A stretch of DNA of 51,937 nucleotides from JBFLYN01 sp040756655 (GTDB taxonomy: Bacteria; Bacillota; Sulfobacillia; UBA8153): the NCBI GenBank assembly GCA_040756655.1, contig JBFLYN010000023.1, forward strand, positions 1 to 51,937. Reading direction: 5' to 3'. A program made the translations under genes and the position numbers. How positions within the stretch are numbered: the first letter of the stretch is position 1; every line of letters starts with the position of its first letter. This document shows, one piece after another, positions 34,681 to 42,627 of this stretch. Below the pieces are notes generated by a model. The model made no database searches, was not told the DNA's origin, and saw nothing but the letters and a program-made list of their open reading frames with translations.

Positions 34681-34795
34681 TGGATGGCAGGTGGTGGCAG
34701 GGGAATACTGCCTACCTTGGGATGGTCACGCGCCCCCGGGTATGGGTGAGTCCAGGGCCTGGGGCAAGCCTCATGCATCCCAAAGGGGAGTTGGA

Positions 34796-36391
34796 ATGAG
34801 CCGCAAGCAGACGTTCCTGGGAGGGGCCTTCGTCCTGGCCCTGGCCGGGTTTTTCAGTAAGGCCCTGGGGGCTGTGTACCGGGTTCCTCTCTATCCTCTC
34901 CTGGGACGGGAAGGCATGGGGCTGTTCCAGATGGCCTATCCGGCCTACGGCCTGGTGCTGGTTCTGTCCACCACCGGTATCAATGTGGCCGTATCCAAGG
35001 TCGTAGCAGAGAGAGTGGCAGCCGGGGATGAGCCCGGTGCCTGGCGGGTGTTTCGGCTGTCTTTGGCCCTGTTGGCCGGCCTGGGACTAGTACTGTCCGC
35101 GGCCCTGCTCATTGCGGCCGGTCCCATCGCCACCTTGGTAGCCCGTGACCCCCGGGCCTATCTGTCCATTGCCGCAGTCTCACCTGCCATCTTCTTCGTA
35201 TCCATCATGGCCGCGTACCGGGGGCTGTTCCAGGGCCTGCAGCAGATGACTCCCACGGCCCTATCGCAGGTCATCGAGCAACTGGTGCGGGTCGGCACCA
35301 TGCTCTCGCTGGCCTACCTGTTGCGGCCCCGGGGAGTGGAGTTTGCCAGTGCTGGGGCTACTTTTGGAGCTGTGACCGGTGCCGTGGCCGGTCTCCTCTA
35401 CATGGTGTTTGTGTACTACCGGGTACGCCCGCGCCTAAGGCGGTTGGCGGGCAGGTCGGCATCTAGCGAGGCTGCCTCCAGGGTCATCGGCCGGATCGTA
35501 AGGCTTGCGGTGCCGGTGTCCCTGGCCAGCGGAGTACTGGGGACTATGCAGTTTCTCGACCTGGCATTAGTGCCTGCCCGCCTGCGGGTGGCAGGCTTCG
35601 TGGGAGACCAGGTTACTGCCCTTTACGGCCAGATGTCCGGTGGGGCCCTCCCACTGGTGAACATGCCCACAGTGCTCACGGCCGCCCTGCAGACCAGCCT
35701 GGTGCCTGCAATATCCGAGGCGCTGGTAGGGGGCTCATGGACACGCGTCCGTGACCGGGCCGAGACTGCCATCCGGGTAACGTTTCTGCTGATGCTCCCC
35801 TCGGTCGTAGGGCTTTATGTGCTCTCCCAAGAGATACCCTCCCTCCTATTTCGTGATCCCGGCATCGGTGTCCCGCTGGCAGCCATGTCTGCTGGCACCC
35901 TCTTTTTGGCCCTGCAGCAGACCACCTCAGGAGTGCTCCAGGGTATGGGAGAGATGAGCGTTCCCGTACGCAACCTGCTTTTGGGTGCTGTGGCCAAGGG
36001 CATTGTCACATACACTCTCACCGCCATGCCCGCCCTGGGCATCCAGGGGGCGGCCTTGGGAACTGTGGTGGGCTTCCTGGTGGCCGCTAGCCTCAACCTG
36101 ACGGTGGTGACCGTGCGCCTGGGAACGGTGATCCGGCCGGTAGACATGGTGGTGAAGCCGGGCCTGGCTGCCCTGATCATGGGTATCGGGGTCCGCGCGA
36201 TCTATGACCGTCTGTTCGCGGGCCTGGGCAGCGGCACCGTTGCCACTCTGGGGGCCATTGGAGGCGGGATGGTCATATACGGTGCCGTCATCCTGCTTAC
36301 TGGAGGGATCAAGGGTAGTGACCTAGACTTGATACCAGTAGCTGGCCCGGCGCTACGGAGAGTCATGAAGAAGGTGGGGTTGATGGTTTGA
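34796..36391 (+). CDS. yabM: MOP-superfamily polysaccharide/lipid exporter (YabM, SpoVB/MurJ-like)
   Basis: This 531-residue polytopic membrane protein of the MATE/MOP flippase group has about 14 hydrophobic segments. The first is preceded by SRKQTFLGGAFVLALAGFFS, KALGAVYRVPLYPLLGREGM, typical of SpoVB and YabM. It probably flips a lipid-linked envelope precursor. ATG 34796 has AGGGGAG 6 bases upstream; the open frame continues to 34652 through a hairpin but without an SD. Its stop overlaps the start of yabN. The order spoVT-yabM-yabN matches Bacillus; the substrate is unknown. Confidence 0.9.
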   Translation: MSRKQTFLGGAFVLALAGFFSKALGAVYRVPLYPLLGREGMGLFQMAYPAYGLVLVLSTTGINVAVSKVVAERVAAGDEPGAWRVFRLSLALLAGLGLVLSAALLIAAGPIATLVARDPRAYLSIAAVSPAIFFVSIMAAYRGLFQGLQQMTPTALSQVIEQLVRVGTMLSLAYLLRPRGVEFASAGATFGAVTGAVAGLLYMVFVYYRVRPRLRRLAGRSASSEAASRVIGRIVRLAVPVSLASGVLGTMQFLDLALVPARLRVAGFVGDQVTALYGQMSGGALPLVNMPTVLTAALQTSLVPAISEALVGGSWTRVRDRAETAIRVTFLLMLPSVVGLYVLSQEIPSLLFRDPGIGVPLAAMSAGTLFLALQQTTSGVLQGMGEMSVPVRNLLLGAVAKGIVTYTLTAMPALGIQGAALGTVVGFLVAASLNLTVVTVRLGTVIRPVDMVVKPGLAALIMGIGVRAIYDRLFAGLGSGTVATLGAIGGGMVIYGAVILLTGGIKGSDLDLIPVAGPALRRVMKKVGLMV

Positions 36392-37860
36392 ACGCGAAGA
36401 CGCTGATCCTGGCCGGGTTGGGTCCAGGCAACCCGTCATATGTCCCGTCACCGGTGATGGATGCTCTCAAAGACGCAGACCAGGTCTACTTGCGGACTCG
36501 CCGGCATCCCTCTGTCACTGTTATGGACCAGATGGGCATTGCCTATGTGGCCCTTGACGACGTCTACGAACGGGCCACCAGCTTCGATGAGGTGTACGAG
36601 GAGATAGCCTCCACGGTGTTGGACGCATTTGCCAATTCCGCTGGCAATGTGGTGTATGCTACGCCGGGCCATCCTTTGGTGGCGGAAGTGGCCAGCCACC
36701 GGATACTTGAGCGTGCCCGCGCCGCGGACATGCCTGTGGCCGTCCTGCCCGCGCTCAGCGCCCTGGAAGCCGTATATGCGAGCCTGGGCATCGACCCGGC
36801 AGCTGGCCTCGAAATAGCCAGCGCTTATGATGTCCCGTCCAACCCACCCTCTGGCCGGAAGAACCTGATCGTGCTGCAACTTCACGACCGCTTCGTGGCT
36901 TCGGCCCTCAAACTGGCGCTAATGGAGGTCCATCCCCCCGAGACCACGGTTACCCTCATCCGTTCGGCCGGGGTGCCGGGGGACGAAACCAGAGAAGATA
37001 TACCCCTCTATGGTCTGGATCGTAACCCACGTCTGGACCACCTTACCAGCCTCTTTGTGCCCGCTGCGATGGCCGTAGACCGGGGATTTGAGCAGTCTAC
37101 AGCCATGGATGAACTGGTGGACACGGTGGCTCGCCTGCGGGGCCCGCGCGGTTGCCCCTGGGACCGGGAGCAAGACCACCTATCCTTGCGACCCTTTGTG
37201 CTCGAAGAAGCGTATGAAGTGGTGGACGCCATCGATCAGGGGGACATGCATAAGCTCAACGAGGAATTGGGAGACTTACTGTTGCAGGTAGTACTTCATG
37301 CCCAGATTAGCCAGGAAAAGGGCAACTTCACCCTGGAGGACGTGGCCCGGGGCCTAACCAGCAAGCTAGTGCGTAGGCACCCGCACGTTTTCTCCGGTGC
37401 AGACGCCGAAACGCCTGATGATGTCATACAGCGATGGGAGGCCATCAAGGCAGCAGAGAAGCTGAAGGCGCCCCGATCCCTCATGGACGCCATACCTTCA
37501 GGACCAGCTGTCATGAGAGCCAAGAAAGCGCAGCAACTCGCGGCCCGGGTCGGGTTTGACTGGAAAGAGGCAGGTGAAGTTCTAAAGAAACTCACTGAGG
37601 AAACCGCCGAACTAGTGGCCGTTCACGGGCAGGCAGATCGTGGCGCCATTGAGAGCGAAATTGGTGATGTTCTCTTTTCTGTCATCAACTATGCCCGGCA
37701 CGTGGGCGTGGACCCGGAAGTGGCGCTCAATAGCACCGTGCAGAGGTTTTCCCAGCGGTTCCGGTACATTGAAAATGAAGCGAGGCGCTCTGGCAGGAGC
37801 GTGGAATCTATGACTCTTGACGAAATGGATGCTCTTTGGGAAAAGGCCAAGCGCAGCTGA
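36388..37860 (+). CDS. yabN: YabN: tetrapyrrole-methylase domain fused to MazG NTP pyrophosphohydrolase
   Basis: This 490-residue fusion has a SAM-dependent tetrapyrrole methylase-like domain (about 4-225, LAGLGPGNPSYVPSPVMDAL, VVYATPGHPLVAEVASHRIL) followed by two MazG modules (about 250-350, RLRGPRGCPWDREQDHLSLR, FVLEEAYEVVDAIDQGDMHK, LNEELGDLLLQVVLHAQI; and about 370-480, KLTEETAELVAVHGQ, EIGDVLFSVINYARH). MazG cleans the nucleotide pool by hydrolysing non-canonical NTPs. The role of the methylase half is not known. TTG 36388 overlaps the yabM stop. Confidence 0.93.
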   Translation: MNAKTLILAGLGPGNPSYVPSPVMDALKDADQVYLRTRRHPSVTVMDQMGIAYVALDDVYERATSFDEVYEEIASTVLDAFANSAGNVVYATPGHPLVAEVASHRILERARAADMPVAVLPALSALEAVYASLGIDPAAGLEIASAYDVPSNPPSGRKNLIVLQLHDRFVASALKLALMEVHPPETTVTLIRSAGVPGDETREDIPLYGLDRNPRLDHLTSLFVPAAMAVDRGFEQSTAMDELVDTVARLRGPRGCPWDREQDHLSLRPFVLEEAYEVVDAIDQGDMHKLNEELGDLLLQVVLHAQISQEKGNFTLEDVARGLTSKLVRRHPHVFSGADAETPDDVIQRWEAIKAAEKLKAPRSLMDAIPSGPAVMRAKKAQQLAARVGFDWKEAGEVLKKLTEETAELVAVHGQADRGAIESEIGDVLFSVINYARHVGVDPEVALNSTVQRFSQRFRYIENEARRSGRSVESMTLDEMDALWEKAKRS

Positions 37861-37887
37861 GCGTTGATTCGATTGGAGGACGAAGTG

Positions 37888-38166
37888 ATGAACAAAGCCG
37901 ATCTGGCCGCCAGCGTTGCCCAGAAATTGGGCAGCACCAAGAAAGATGCCGAGAAAGCCATTGGCGCGGTGTTCGAGTCGGTAGAGGAATCCTTGGCCAG
38001 AGGAGAGAAAGTGGCGCTGGTAGGGTTCGGCACCTTTGATGTTAGGACCCGACCCGCCAGGCAGGGGCGCAACCCGAGGACCATGGAACCCATCAACATC
38101 CCTGCGGCCAAGGTCCCGTTCTTCCGGCCGGGCCGCTCACTCAAGGAGAAGGTGGAGAACGGATAG
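37888..38166 (+). CDS. hup: HU family DNA-binding protein
   Basis: This 92-residue HU (HBsu) is a nucleoid-compacting dimer. It has MNKADLAASVAQKLGSTKKD, VALVGFGTFDVRTRPARQGR and the tip NPRTMEPINIPAAKVPFFRP. ATG 37888 has TTGGAGGA 8 bases upstream; an open frame to 37864 would include the SD. It is followed by a strong terminator. Confidence 0.97.
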   Translation: MNKADLAASVAQKLGSTKKDAEKAIGAVFESVEESLARGEKVALVGFGTFDVRTRPARQGRNPRTMEPINIPAAKVPFFRPGRSLKEKVENG

Positions 38167-38181
38167 GCCCCGTAGCATTTG

Positions 38182-38222
38182 AGCGGCGCTTCCTGCCAAT
38201 AGGGGCGCCGCTTTTGGCTTTC
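38182..38222 (+). terminator. intrinsic terminator after hup
   Basis: AGCGGCGC (38182-38189) pairs with GCGCCGCT (38205-38212), then TTTGGCTTTCTT. Confidence 0.75.
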
Positions 38223-38241
38223 TTGGGAGGAGGAAGACATC

Positions 38242-38481
38242 GTGAGGCTGGACAAGTTCTTGAAGGTTAGCAGGTTGGTCAAGAGGCGGACGGTGGCCAA
38301 GGAACTATGCGATGCGGGCCGTGTGACAGTCAACGGGCGAGTAGCCAAGGCCGGTCACGAAGTGGCGCCTGAGGATGTACTCGAAATCGGGTACGGAAGT
38401 CGTGCCGTGCGAGTAAGGGTCCTGGAACTGAGAGAAAACGCCAGCACAGAGCAGGCCCGGTCAATGTACCAGGCTCTATAG
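38242..38481 (+). CDS. rqcP: RqcP (YabO), S4-domain ribosome quality-control protein
   Basis: This 79-residue S4 RNA-binding protein has MRLDKFLKVSRLVKRRTVAK, CDAGRVTVNGRVAKAGHEVA and EDVLEIGYGSRAVRVRVLEL. In Bacillus, RqcP works with RqcH on stalled 50S subunits to add C-terminal alanine tails. GTG 38242 follows GGGAGGAGG. The gene order hup-rqcP-yabP-yabQ-divIC is conserved. Confidence 0.94.
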   Translation: MRLDKFLKVSRLVKRRTVAKELCDAGRVTVNGRVAKAGHEVAPEDVLEIGYGSRAVRVRVLELRENASTEQARSMYQAL

Positions 38482-38510
38482 GCGTATTCTTCCCGGATCC
38501 CAGGGCTTGG

Positions 38511-38539
38511 TCATATCTTGGCCAAGCCCGCATATCTAT
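38511..38539 (+). promoter_or_regulatory. candidate sigma-E promoter of yabP-yabQ
   Basis: TCATATC (38511-38517), 13 bases, then CATATCTAT (from 38531) resemble the sigma-E elements TCATATT and CATACAAT. The -35 is strong and the -10 partial. The GGGCTTGG/CCAAGCCC hairpin (38503-38529) overlaps the spacer and could end rqcP transcripts, though it lacks a T-run. yabP is sigma-E dependent in Bacillus. Confidence 0.5.
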
Positions 38540-38584
38540 AGTCTACCAATGTGAGCCCGAGTGTGACGAAGGAGGGGATAGGCC

Positions 38585-38881
38585 TTGGACAGCAAGGACG
38601 TCCGGGGGGAGGATTCAGGCCACCGGGTTATTGTTTCCAACCGGGAAAGCGTCACGGTGAAAGGGGTTCTCAACGTGGACTCTTTCGACGACCAGGAGCT
38701 TGTCCTTGACACGGAGCTCGGCACCCTCACCATCGGGGGTGAGGAACTCCACGTGCGTGAACTCAACCTAGAAAGCGGCAACCTTTTCCTGGAAGGGTTG
38801 ATCAACAGCCTCACCTACTCCACGGCCACCAAGGGCAAAAAAGGCAAAGGAACTGGTCTTTGGGACCGCATATTCCGGTAG
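38585..38881 (+). CDS. yabP: sporulation protein YabP
   Basis: This 98-residue YabP/YqfC-family protein, needed for spore cortex formation with YabQ, has HRVIVSNRESVTVKGVLNVD, SFDDQELVLDTELGTLTIGG and LNLESGNLFLEGLINSLTYS. TTG 38585 follows GAAGGAGGGGATA. It is probably made in the mother cell. Confidence 0.93.
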   Translation: MDSKDVRGEDSGHRVIVSNRESVTVKGVLNVDSFDDQELVLDTELGTLTIGGEELHVRELNLESGNLFLEGLINSLTYSTATKGKKGKGTGLWDRIFR

Positions 38882-38945
38882 CCTGGCTCACCACTGAAGA
38901 GCAGCGCGCATAGTATATCCCACCTTTGCAGTGGGGGTGCTAGCC

Positions 38946-39425
38946 GTGCTGGACAGCCTGGAAGTTCAGGTCTACCGCTTTCTCGTGATGACGGCAGCGG
39001 GGATTGGCACTGGCCTCGGGTTTGACCTGTTTAGAGCCTGGAGGGGATTCGCCCGGCCCCGGGGTTGGGCGGTTCACCTGAGCGACCTGGCCTTTATGTG
39101 TGTTGCCTGCGTGTTTCTGGCTACGGCATTAGTCTACGGTACCTGGGGAGACTTGCGCTTGTATGTGTACCTGGCCTTTGTGCTAGGCACCGCCATCTAT
39201 TTCTCCCTGGGAAGTTCGTTTATGCTGGCATTGTTTGTGGCTTGGTTCCGGCTCATGGGTGTGACCACGCACTACGGCATGCGTTGCGCCCGGGCGGCCT
39301 ACGCACCAGTGGGATGGGCCGGGTCGCAACTGGTAAGGCCCATAAGGTGGGCAAGCCGCAGTGGCCAGTGGGCCGGGCGGCGGGCCTGGTCCCGTGCTCA
39401 CCGGTGGTTGACAAGAAAAAAGTGA
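38946..39425 (+). CDS. yabQ: sporulation membrane protein YabQ
   Basis: This protein of about 159 residues has three or four hydrophobic segments (about 8-27, 42-66, 72-92) and an arginine-rich C-terminus (SRSGQWAGRRAWSRAHRWLT). Start VLDSLEVQVYRFLVMTAAGI and the G(L)GFDLFRAWR block agree with YabQ, which is required for cortex assembly. GTG 38946 has GGGGGTG 6 bases upstream; the in-frame GTG at 38931 lacks an SD. Confidence 0.85.
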   Translation: MLDSLEVQVYRFLVMTAAGIGTGLGFDLFRAWRGFARPRGWAVHLSDLAFMCVACVFLATALVYGTWGDLRLYVYLAFVLGTAIYFSLGSSFMLALFVAWFRLMGVTTHYGMRCARAAYAPVGWAGSQLVRPIRWASRSGQWAGRRAWSRAHRWLTRKK

Positions 39426-39537
39426 TCCCCGGGGCAGGGATATGGCCGGGTGCGGCGAATGTGTCATAATTACTTCATAGATTTGTCCACATTCTGTGGA
39501 TAGTCTGTGGAAAACGCGGTCAAGGGGTTGGGCCGCT

Positions 39538-39795
39538 GTGCGCCTAGAGATAAGAGGTGTGGAGAGACTTAGTCATAGGGAAAGACAGGTCGTGGCTCTC
39601 AAGGAGCTGGGGCAGACCACTGACCAGATCGTTGCGCGGCTCAGCATCAGTGCCAGCACGGTGGCGACGCTGTACAACCGAGCCAAGCAAAAAGGTTACC
39701 AGGTAGTCCTGGTGATAGATGGAGACCCACTAGGCGTTTTCGACACCAACCCAGAAGGGGAAGAGAAGCATGAGTCCCGAGCTGGACCGGCATAG
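39538..39795 (+). CDS. small helix-turn-helix protein (LuxR / sigma region 4-like)
   Basis: An 85-residue protein whose centre (RLSHRERQVVALKELGQTTD, QIVARLSISASTVATLYNRA) is a LuxR/sigma-70 region 4-like helix-turn-helix. The remainder (KQKGYQVVLVIDGDPLGVF) is a short strand-rich tail. No receiver or sensor domain is present. GTG 39538 has AAGGGG about 10 bases upstream; GTG 39496 is less likely. Its 3' end overlaps divIC by 26 bases. Bacillus has no gene here. It may control the adjoining sporulation or division genes. Confidence 0.65.
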   Translation: MRLEIRGVERLSHRERQVVALKELGQTTDQIVARLSISASTVATLYNRAKQKGYQVVLVIDGDPLGVFDTNPEGEEKHESRAGPA

Positions 39796-40111
39796 ACGGG
39801 AGGCTTTCTGGCAACATCCCCGGCGCCGCCGCTGGCGGAGCGGCGCGGGCCGACTGCTTCTGTCCGGTGTTCTGTTGGTGCTTTGCTTCTCCCTGGCGGG
39901 CAGGACCCTGGAGGTGATGTATGCCAAGCGGGAAGTAGCCAGGTTGAAGGCAGACATAGCAGTCTATGAGATGAAAAGGCAGACACTTTTGGCCCATATC
40001 GAGATGTTACAAGACGATGCTTACATCGAACGGGTGGCCCGCGACGAACTTGGCTTGGTAAAGCCTGGGGAGATCCAGTATTTTACCGTGAGGTCAAATC
40101 AGGCCCCATAG
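39770..40111 (+). CDS. divIC: cell-division protein DivIC / FtsB-like septum formation initiator
   Basis: This 113-residue bitopic protein has a basic cytosolic N-terminus (residues 1-27), one membrane helix (about 28-46, LLLSGVLLVLCFSLAG), then an extracellular coiled coil (EVARLKADIAVYEMKRQTLL) and the C-terminal DDAYIERVARDELGLVKPGE block typical of FtsB/DivIC. It joins FtsL and DivIB at the septum. Start ATG 39770 lies inside the upstream HTH gene. Confidence 0.92.
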   Translation: MSPELDRHRREAFWQHPRRRRWRSGAGRLLLSGVLLVLCFSLAGRTLEVMYAKREVARLKADIAVYEMKRQTLLAHIEMLQDDAYIERVARDELGLVKPGEIQYFTVRSNQAP

Positions 40112-40171
40112 GTCGTGTGCGTGCGGCCCTAATATCGCGTGCATACTGCCTTTTCGCTTTCTAGCTCCTGC

Positions 40172-40200
40172 TTGACACCTATTTGTACATGACTTATAAT
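40172..40200 (+). promoter_or_regulatory. perfect-consensus sigma-A promoter of yabR
   Basis: TTGACA (40172-40177) and TATAAT (40195-40200) are separated by exactly 17 bases. Transcription should begin near 40207. Confidence 0.9.
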
Positions 40201-40250
40201 ATTATTCGCCAAGCGGGATGCTCAAGCACACAGGGGGAATCGTCGCGACC

Positions 40251-40664
40251 ATGACAATTGAGGTCGGGGCCATCGTTGAGGGAGTGGTCACCGGGATCAC
40301 GAATTTCGGGGCTTTTGTGAGCCTGCCCAATGGCAAGACCGGGTTGGTACACATTTCCGAGGTGGCCGATGCCTACGTCCGCGACATCAAGGACTTCCTG
40401 AAGGAGAACGATAAGGTCAAGGTCAAGGTGCTGTCTCTTGATCCCAAAGGCAAGATCGGCTTGTCTATTAGGCAAGCCCAGCCGGCCGCTACGCCGGGAC
40501 CCAGGCGATTTGAAGGGCGGCGTGACCGTCCATCCCGGGACCGGGGTGATTTCGAAGACCGTCTGGCCAGGTTTCTCAAGGAAGCCGACGAAAGACAGTC
40601 CGACCTTAAGAAGAAGATCGATGCCAAACGTGGAGGCCGCGGTAGCCGGCGCGATTTTGAATAG
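40251..40664 (+). CDS. yabR: S1-domain RNA-binding protein YabR
   Basis: A 137-residue protein: an S1 domain (1-75, MTIEVGAIVEGVVTGITNFG, AFVSLPNGKTGLVHISEVAD) and an arginine- and aspartate-rich basic tail (RRFEGRRDRPSRDRGDFEDR). It is the general stress protein 13/YabR type, related to the S1 repeats of polynucleotide phosphorylase, and probably binds the 30S subunit or mRNA. ATG 40251 fits the family; its SD (GGGGGAAT) is about 12 bases away. ATG 40218 would be only about 11 bases from the transcript start. Confidence 0.92.
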   Translation: MTIEVGAIVEGVVTGITNFGAFVSLPNGKTGLVHISEVADAYVRDIKDFLKENDKVKVKVLSLDPKGKIGLSIRQAQPAATPGPRRFEGRRDRPSRDRGDFEDRLARFLKEADERQSDLKKKIDAKRGGRGSRRDFE

Positions 40665-40675
40665 TCACCAGTATT

Positions 40676-40704
40676 CCCACTGGCCTGGCCAGGGGGTATT
40701 TTTT
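40676..40704 (+). terminator. intrinsic terminator after yabR
   Basis: CCCACTGG (40676-40683) pairs with CCAGGGGG (40689-40696), with one mismatch, followed by TATTTTTT. Its T-run ends 3 bases before tRNA-Leu. Confidence 0.65.
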
Positions 40705-40707
40705 GCA

Positions 40708-40794
40708 GCCGGGGTGTTGGAACCGGTAGACAACGGGGACTTAAAATCCCCTGGGCGGCAGCCCGTGCGGGTTCAAATCCCGCCCCCGGCACCA
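40708..40794 (+). tRNA. tRNA-Leu (anticodon UAA)
   Basis: Acceptor GCCGGGG/CCCCGGC, anticodon stem GGGGA/TCCCC with loop CTTAAAA (anticodon TAA), long variable arm (GGGCGGCAGCCCG region), T-arm GCGGG-TTCAAAT-CCCGC, discriminator A and encoded CCA. Class II size fits leucine. No separate promoter is visible. Confidence 0.97.
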
Positions 40795-40808
40795 GCTTCT
40801 GCATTGGG

Positions 40809-40834
40809 GGACCAGCATTGGTTGGTCCGTTTTT
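40809..40834 (+). terminator. intrinsic terminator after tRNA-Leu
   Basis: GGACCA (40809-40814) pairs with TGGTCC (40823-40828), then GTTTTT. From here to 41150 I see no gene. Confidence 0.8.
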
Positions 40835-41150
40835 CCGAAAAGCCCACGTAAGCCTGCCCTTGATTCTGTAACCTGCCAGCCCCATAGGATACACGCCTTC
40901 TGGACTGGGTCAAACATGCTACGTTCGCCCGCAAAGTCGACCGACCTTGAGCAGGTCCTGCATAACCAGCCACTGTTGCTGCAGGCAAGCCGGGAGCTCC
41001 TAGGGTGCAACCGGCGAACACGACTCATCCCTGCCACGGATGCGGTGTAGGTCGCTTTTTCAGGAGCAGTCACTTCAGTACTATCCTTCCGCCAGTCCGG
41101 GTTGTTCGAAACTCCCGACAGTCTCATGCAAATCCTTGTAATAAGCAAGG

Positions 41151-41269
41151 TACAATATGGGGTAACCGGGCATAGCCGAGAGGGTCGCTGCTTAGCAGCA
41201 GGCATGTGGAACCGGGGCACCCCATGCGACGTCCGGAAACGAGAGGCAGTCCACAGGAAGGTGATTTGC
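41151..41269 (+). other. structured leader before the GerMN lipoprotein gene
   Basis: A TACAAT -10-like hexamer (41151-41156, weak -35) precedes about 105 GC-rich bases with several possible stems (GCTGC-TTA-GCAGC; GCATG...CATGC around 41202-41226). It resembles a regulatory leader but fits no riboswitch class I can name. Confidence 0.25.
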
Positions 41270-42223
41270 GTGAGGCGCTGGCACCTGATGGCCATCTTGC
41301 TTCCGCTGGCTTGTGCGTTTGTGCTGAGTAGTGGTTGCACCCGCCAAAGAGGTCCTGTCCTTCAACCGGTGCTTCCCGGCACAGATGCCCAGCCCACCAT
41401 TTCTCCCCAGGAGCCCGCCTCTACTGCAGTTGGTGGCAAGGTTGAGCCACTATCTCCTAGACCGGGGGCGCTGCTGGCGCGTCCTGATCCCCCGGTCAGA
41501 GCCCTCGTGACCCTTGAGGTCAGTTTTGAACTGGCGTGTCTGCAAATGGAACTAGACGGCAACCCGGTATCCCCGGATATCTTTCTCTGGGATAAAGACC
41601 ACGATACTGTGCGCTGGGTGGTTTGGTACCAGGCAGCGAAACTCGAAGATGGGGAACACGCGGTCAAACTAGTCATACAGGATATAAGCGGCATATCGCT
41701 GGAAGCTGAGTGGGATTTCTCTATTCTGGCCGCTGAGCCTCTGATAGTGGAAGACCCCATGACCATCACGCTGTACTTCGCCGATGACCCGCTGGTCATG
41801 TGCGGTTTTCCCGGAGTGTTTCCTGCTTACCTAACTCCAGTCAAACGAACCATCCCACGCACGGTTTCAGCGGCCCGGGCCGCGGTCGAACAGCTGATAG
41901 TCGGACCGTTGCCGCATGACGGGGACGTGGTCAGGACACTTCCCGCCCAGAGTCGGCTCAGATCCATTAACATAAGGGATGGAGTCTGCTACGTAGATTT
42001 CAACCAGGACTTCGACAGGTATCATCCCGGCGGGAGCCTGGGTGGAGCCATTACCATATCGTCGCTGGTATGGACTCTTACGGAGTTTCCTGCCATATCA
42101 CAAGTCATGATCTTGGTGGAAGGGCATCCCTGGTGTGAAGGGCATTTCGACCTCAGCGAGCCAGTTGGGCGCCATGCGTTAATCCCACCAGAAACGGTCC
42201 GGGTTCCGGCTTGCCCCCGGTAG
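41270..42223 (+). CDS. GerMN-domain lipoprotein
   Basis: A 317-residue lipoprotein. The signal peptide ends in a lipobox (FVLSSGCT, Cys at about 23). A proline-rich linker follows (about 25-80), then an immunoglobulin-like segment (about 82-160, VTLEVSFELACLQMELDGNP), and a GerMN domain (about 165-300, TITLYFADDPLVMCGF, ARAAVEQLIVGPLPHDGDV, VCYVDFNQDFDRYHPGGS, GAITISSLVWTLTEFPAISQ). GerMN occurs in GerM (sporulation and germination) and in other lipoproteins. GTG 41270 follows AAGGTGAT. It likely acts outside the membrane in wall or spore coat processes. Confidence 0.85.
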   Translation: MRRWHLMAILLPLACAFVLSSGCTRQRGPVLQPVLPGTDAQPTISPQEPASTAVGGKVEPLSPRPGALLARPDPPVRALVTLEVSFELACLQMELDGNPVSPDIFLWDKDHDTVRWVVWYQAAKLEDGEHAVKLVIQDISGISLEAEWDFSILAAEPLIVEDPMTITLYFADDPLVMCGFPGVFPAYLTPVKRTIPRTVSAARAAVEQLIVGPLPHDGDVVRTLPAQSRLRSINIRDGVCYVDFNQDFDRYHPGGSLGGAITISSLVWTLTEFPAISQVMILVEGHPWCEGHFDLSEPVGRHALIPPETVRVPACPR

Positions 42224-42260
42224 TGCCGCAGGCATCCTACCGTACGGACGGACCTTTGGT

Positions 42261-42392
42261 TTCTCAAGCGCGGCTGCGGCCGACGCAGCCTGGTGAGAGC
42301 GGTATACCTATATCGCGCTGGCACGCCAGCTCGGTGAAGAGTTGATGCTGCTGGACGTAGCCATCTGGAGGTTGCCCCGCGGTCCTGATTAA
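42261..42392 (+). pseudogene. possible remnant of a PIN-domain (VapC) toxin C-terminus
   Basis: One frame reads ADAAW, stop, ERYTYIALARQLGEELMLLD and ends at TAA 42390-42392. The YIALARQLGEELMLLD block resembles the YxALAxxLGxxLxTLD end of VapC-type PIN domains. The region 42224-42580 otherwise holds nothing I recognise. The match is short. Confidence 0.25.
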
Positions 42393-42582
42393 CCCCCAAC
42401 TCGGGTGGTGAGTCGCAGAGTGCCAGTGCAATAGGAGCGAAAGAAGACTGCGTTTGCGGTCCGAGACGGTTTAAGCGGGCAACGGTTGCTTCCGGTATCG
42501 TGACTCGACTCCCCCCACTTGACTACGCAAATGGCAGCAGCTGGGGGCAGATGCGGAACCTCTGACACGTGATTGCGGATTC

Positions 42583-42611
42583 TTGACGCTGCTGTCCCGG
42601 CGGGGTATAAT
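42583..42611 (+). promoter_or_regulatory. sigma-A promoter of the tRNA-Met/tRNA-Lys operon
   Basis: TTGACG (42583-42588), 17 bases, TATAAT (42606-42611). tRNA-Met starts 17 bases downstream. Confidence 0.9.
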
Positions 42612-42627
42612 CTAGTAGTGTCACAAA

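Noticed and set aside
40835..41150. Search for a CRISPR array, small RNA or short gene
   Set aside because: No regular repeats, promoter-terminator pair or convincing short reading frame was seen. No CRISPR array was seen anywhere in the window.
41163..41269. c-di-AMP (ydaO) riboswitch before the GerMN gene
   Set aside because: Only a GCTTA and a GGAACC block are similar; the conserved GGGGUGAAUC and the pseudoknot segments are missing.
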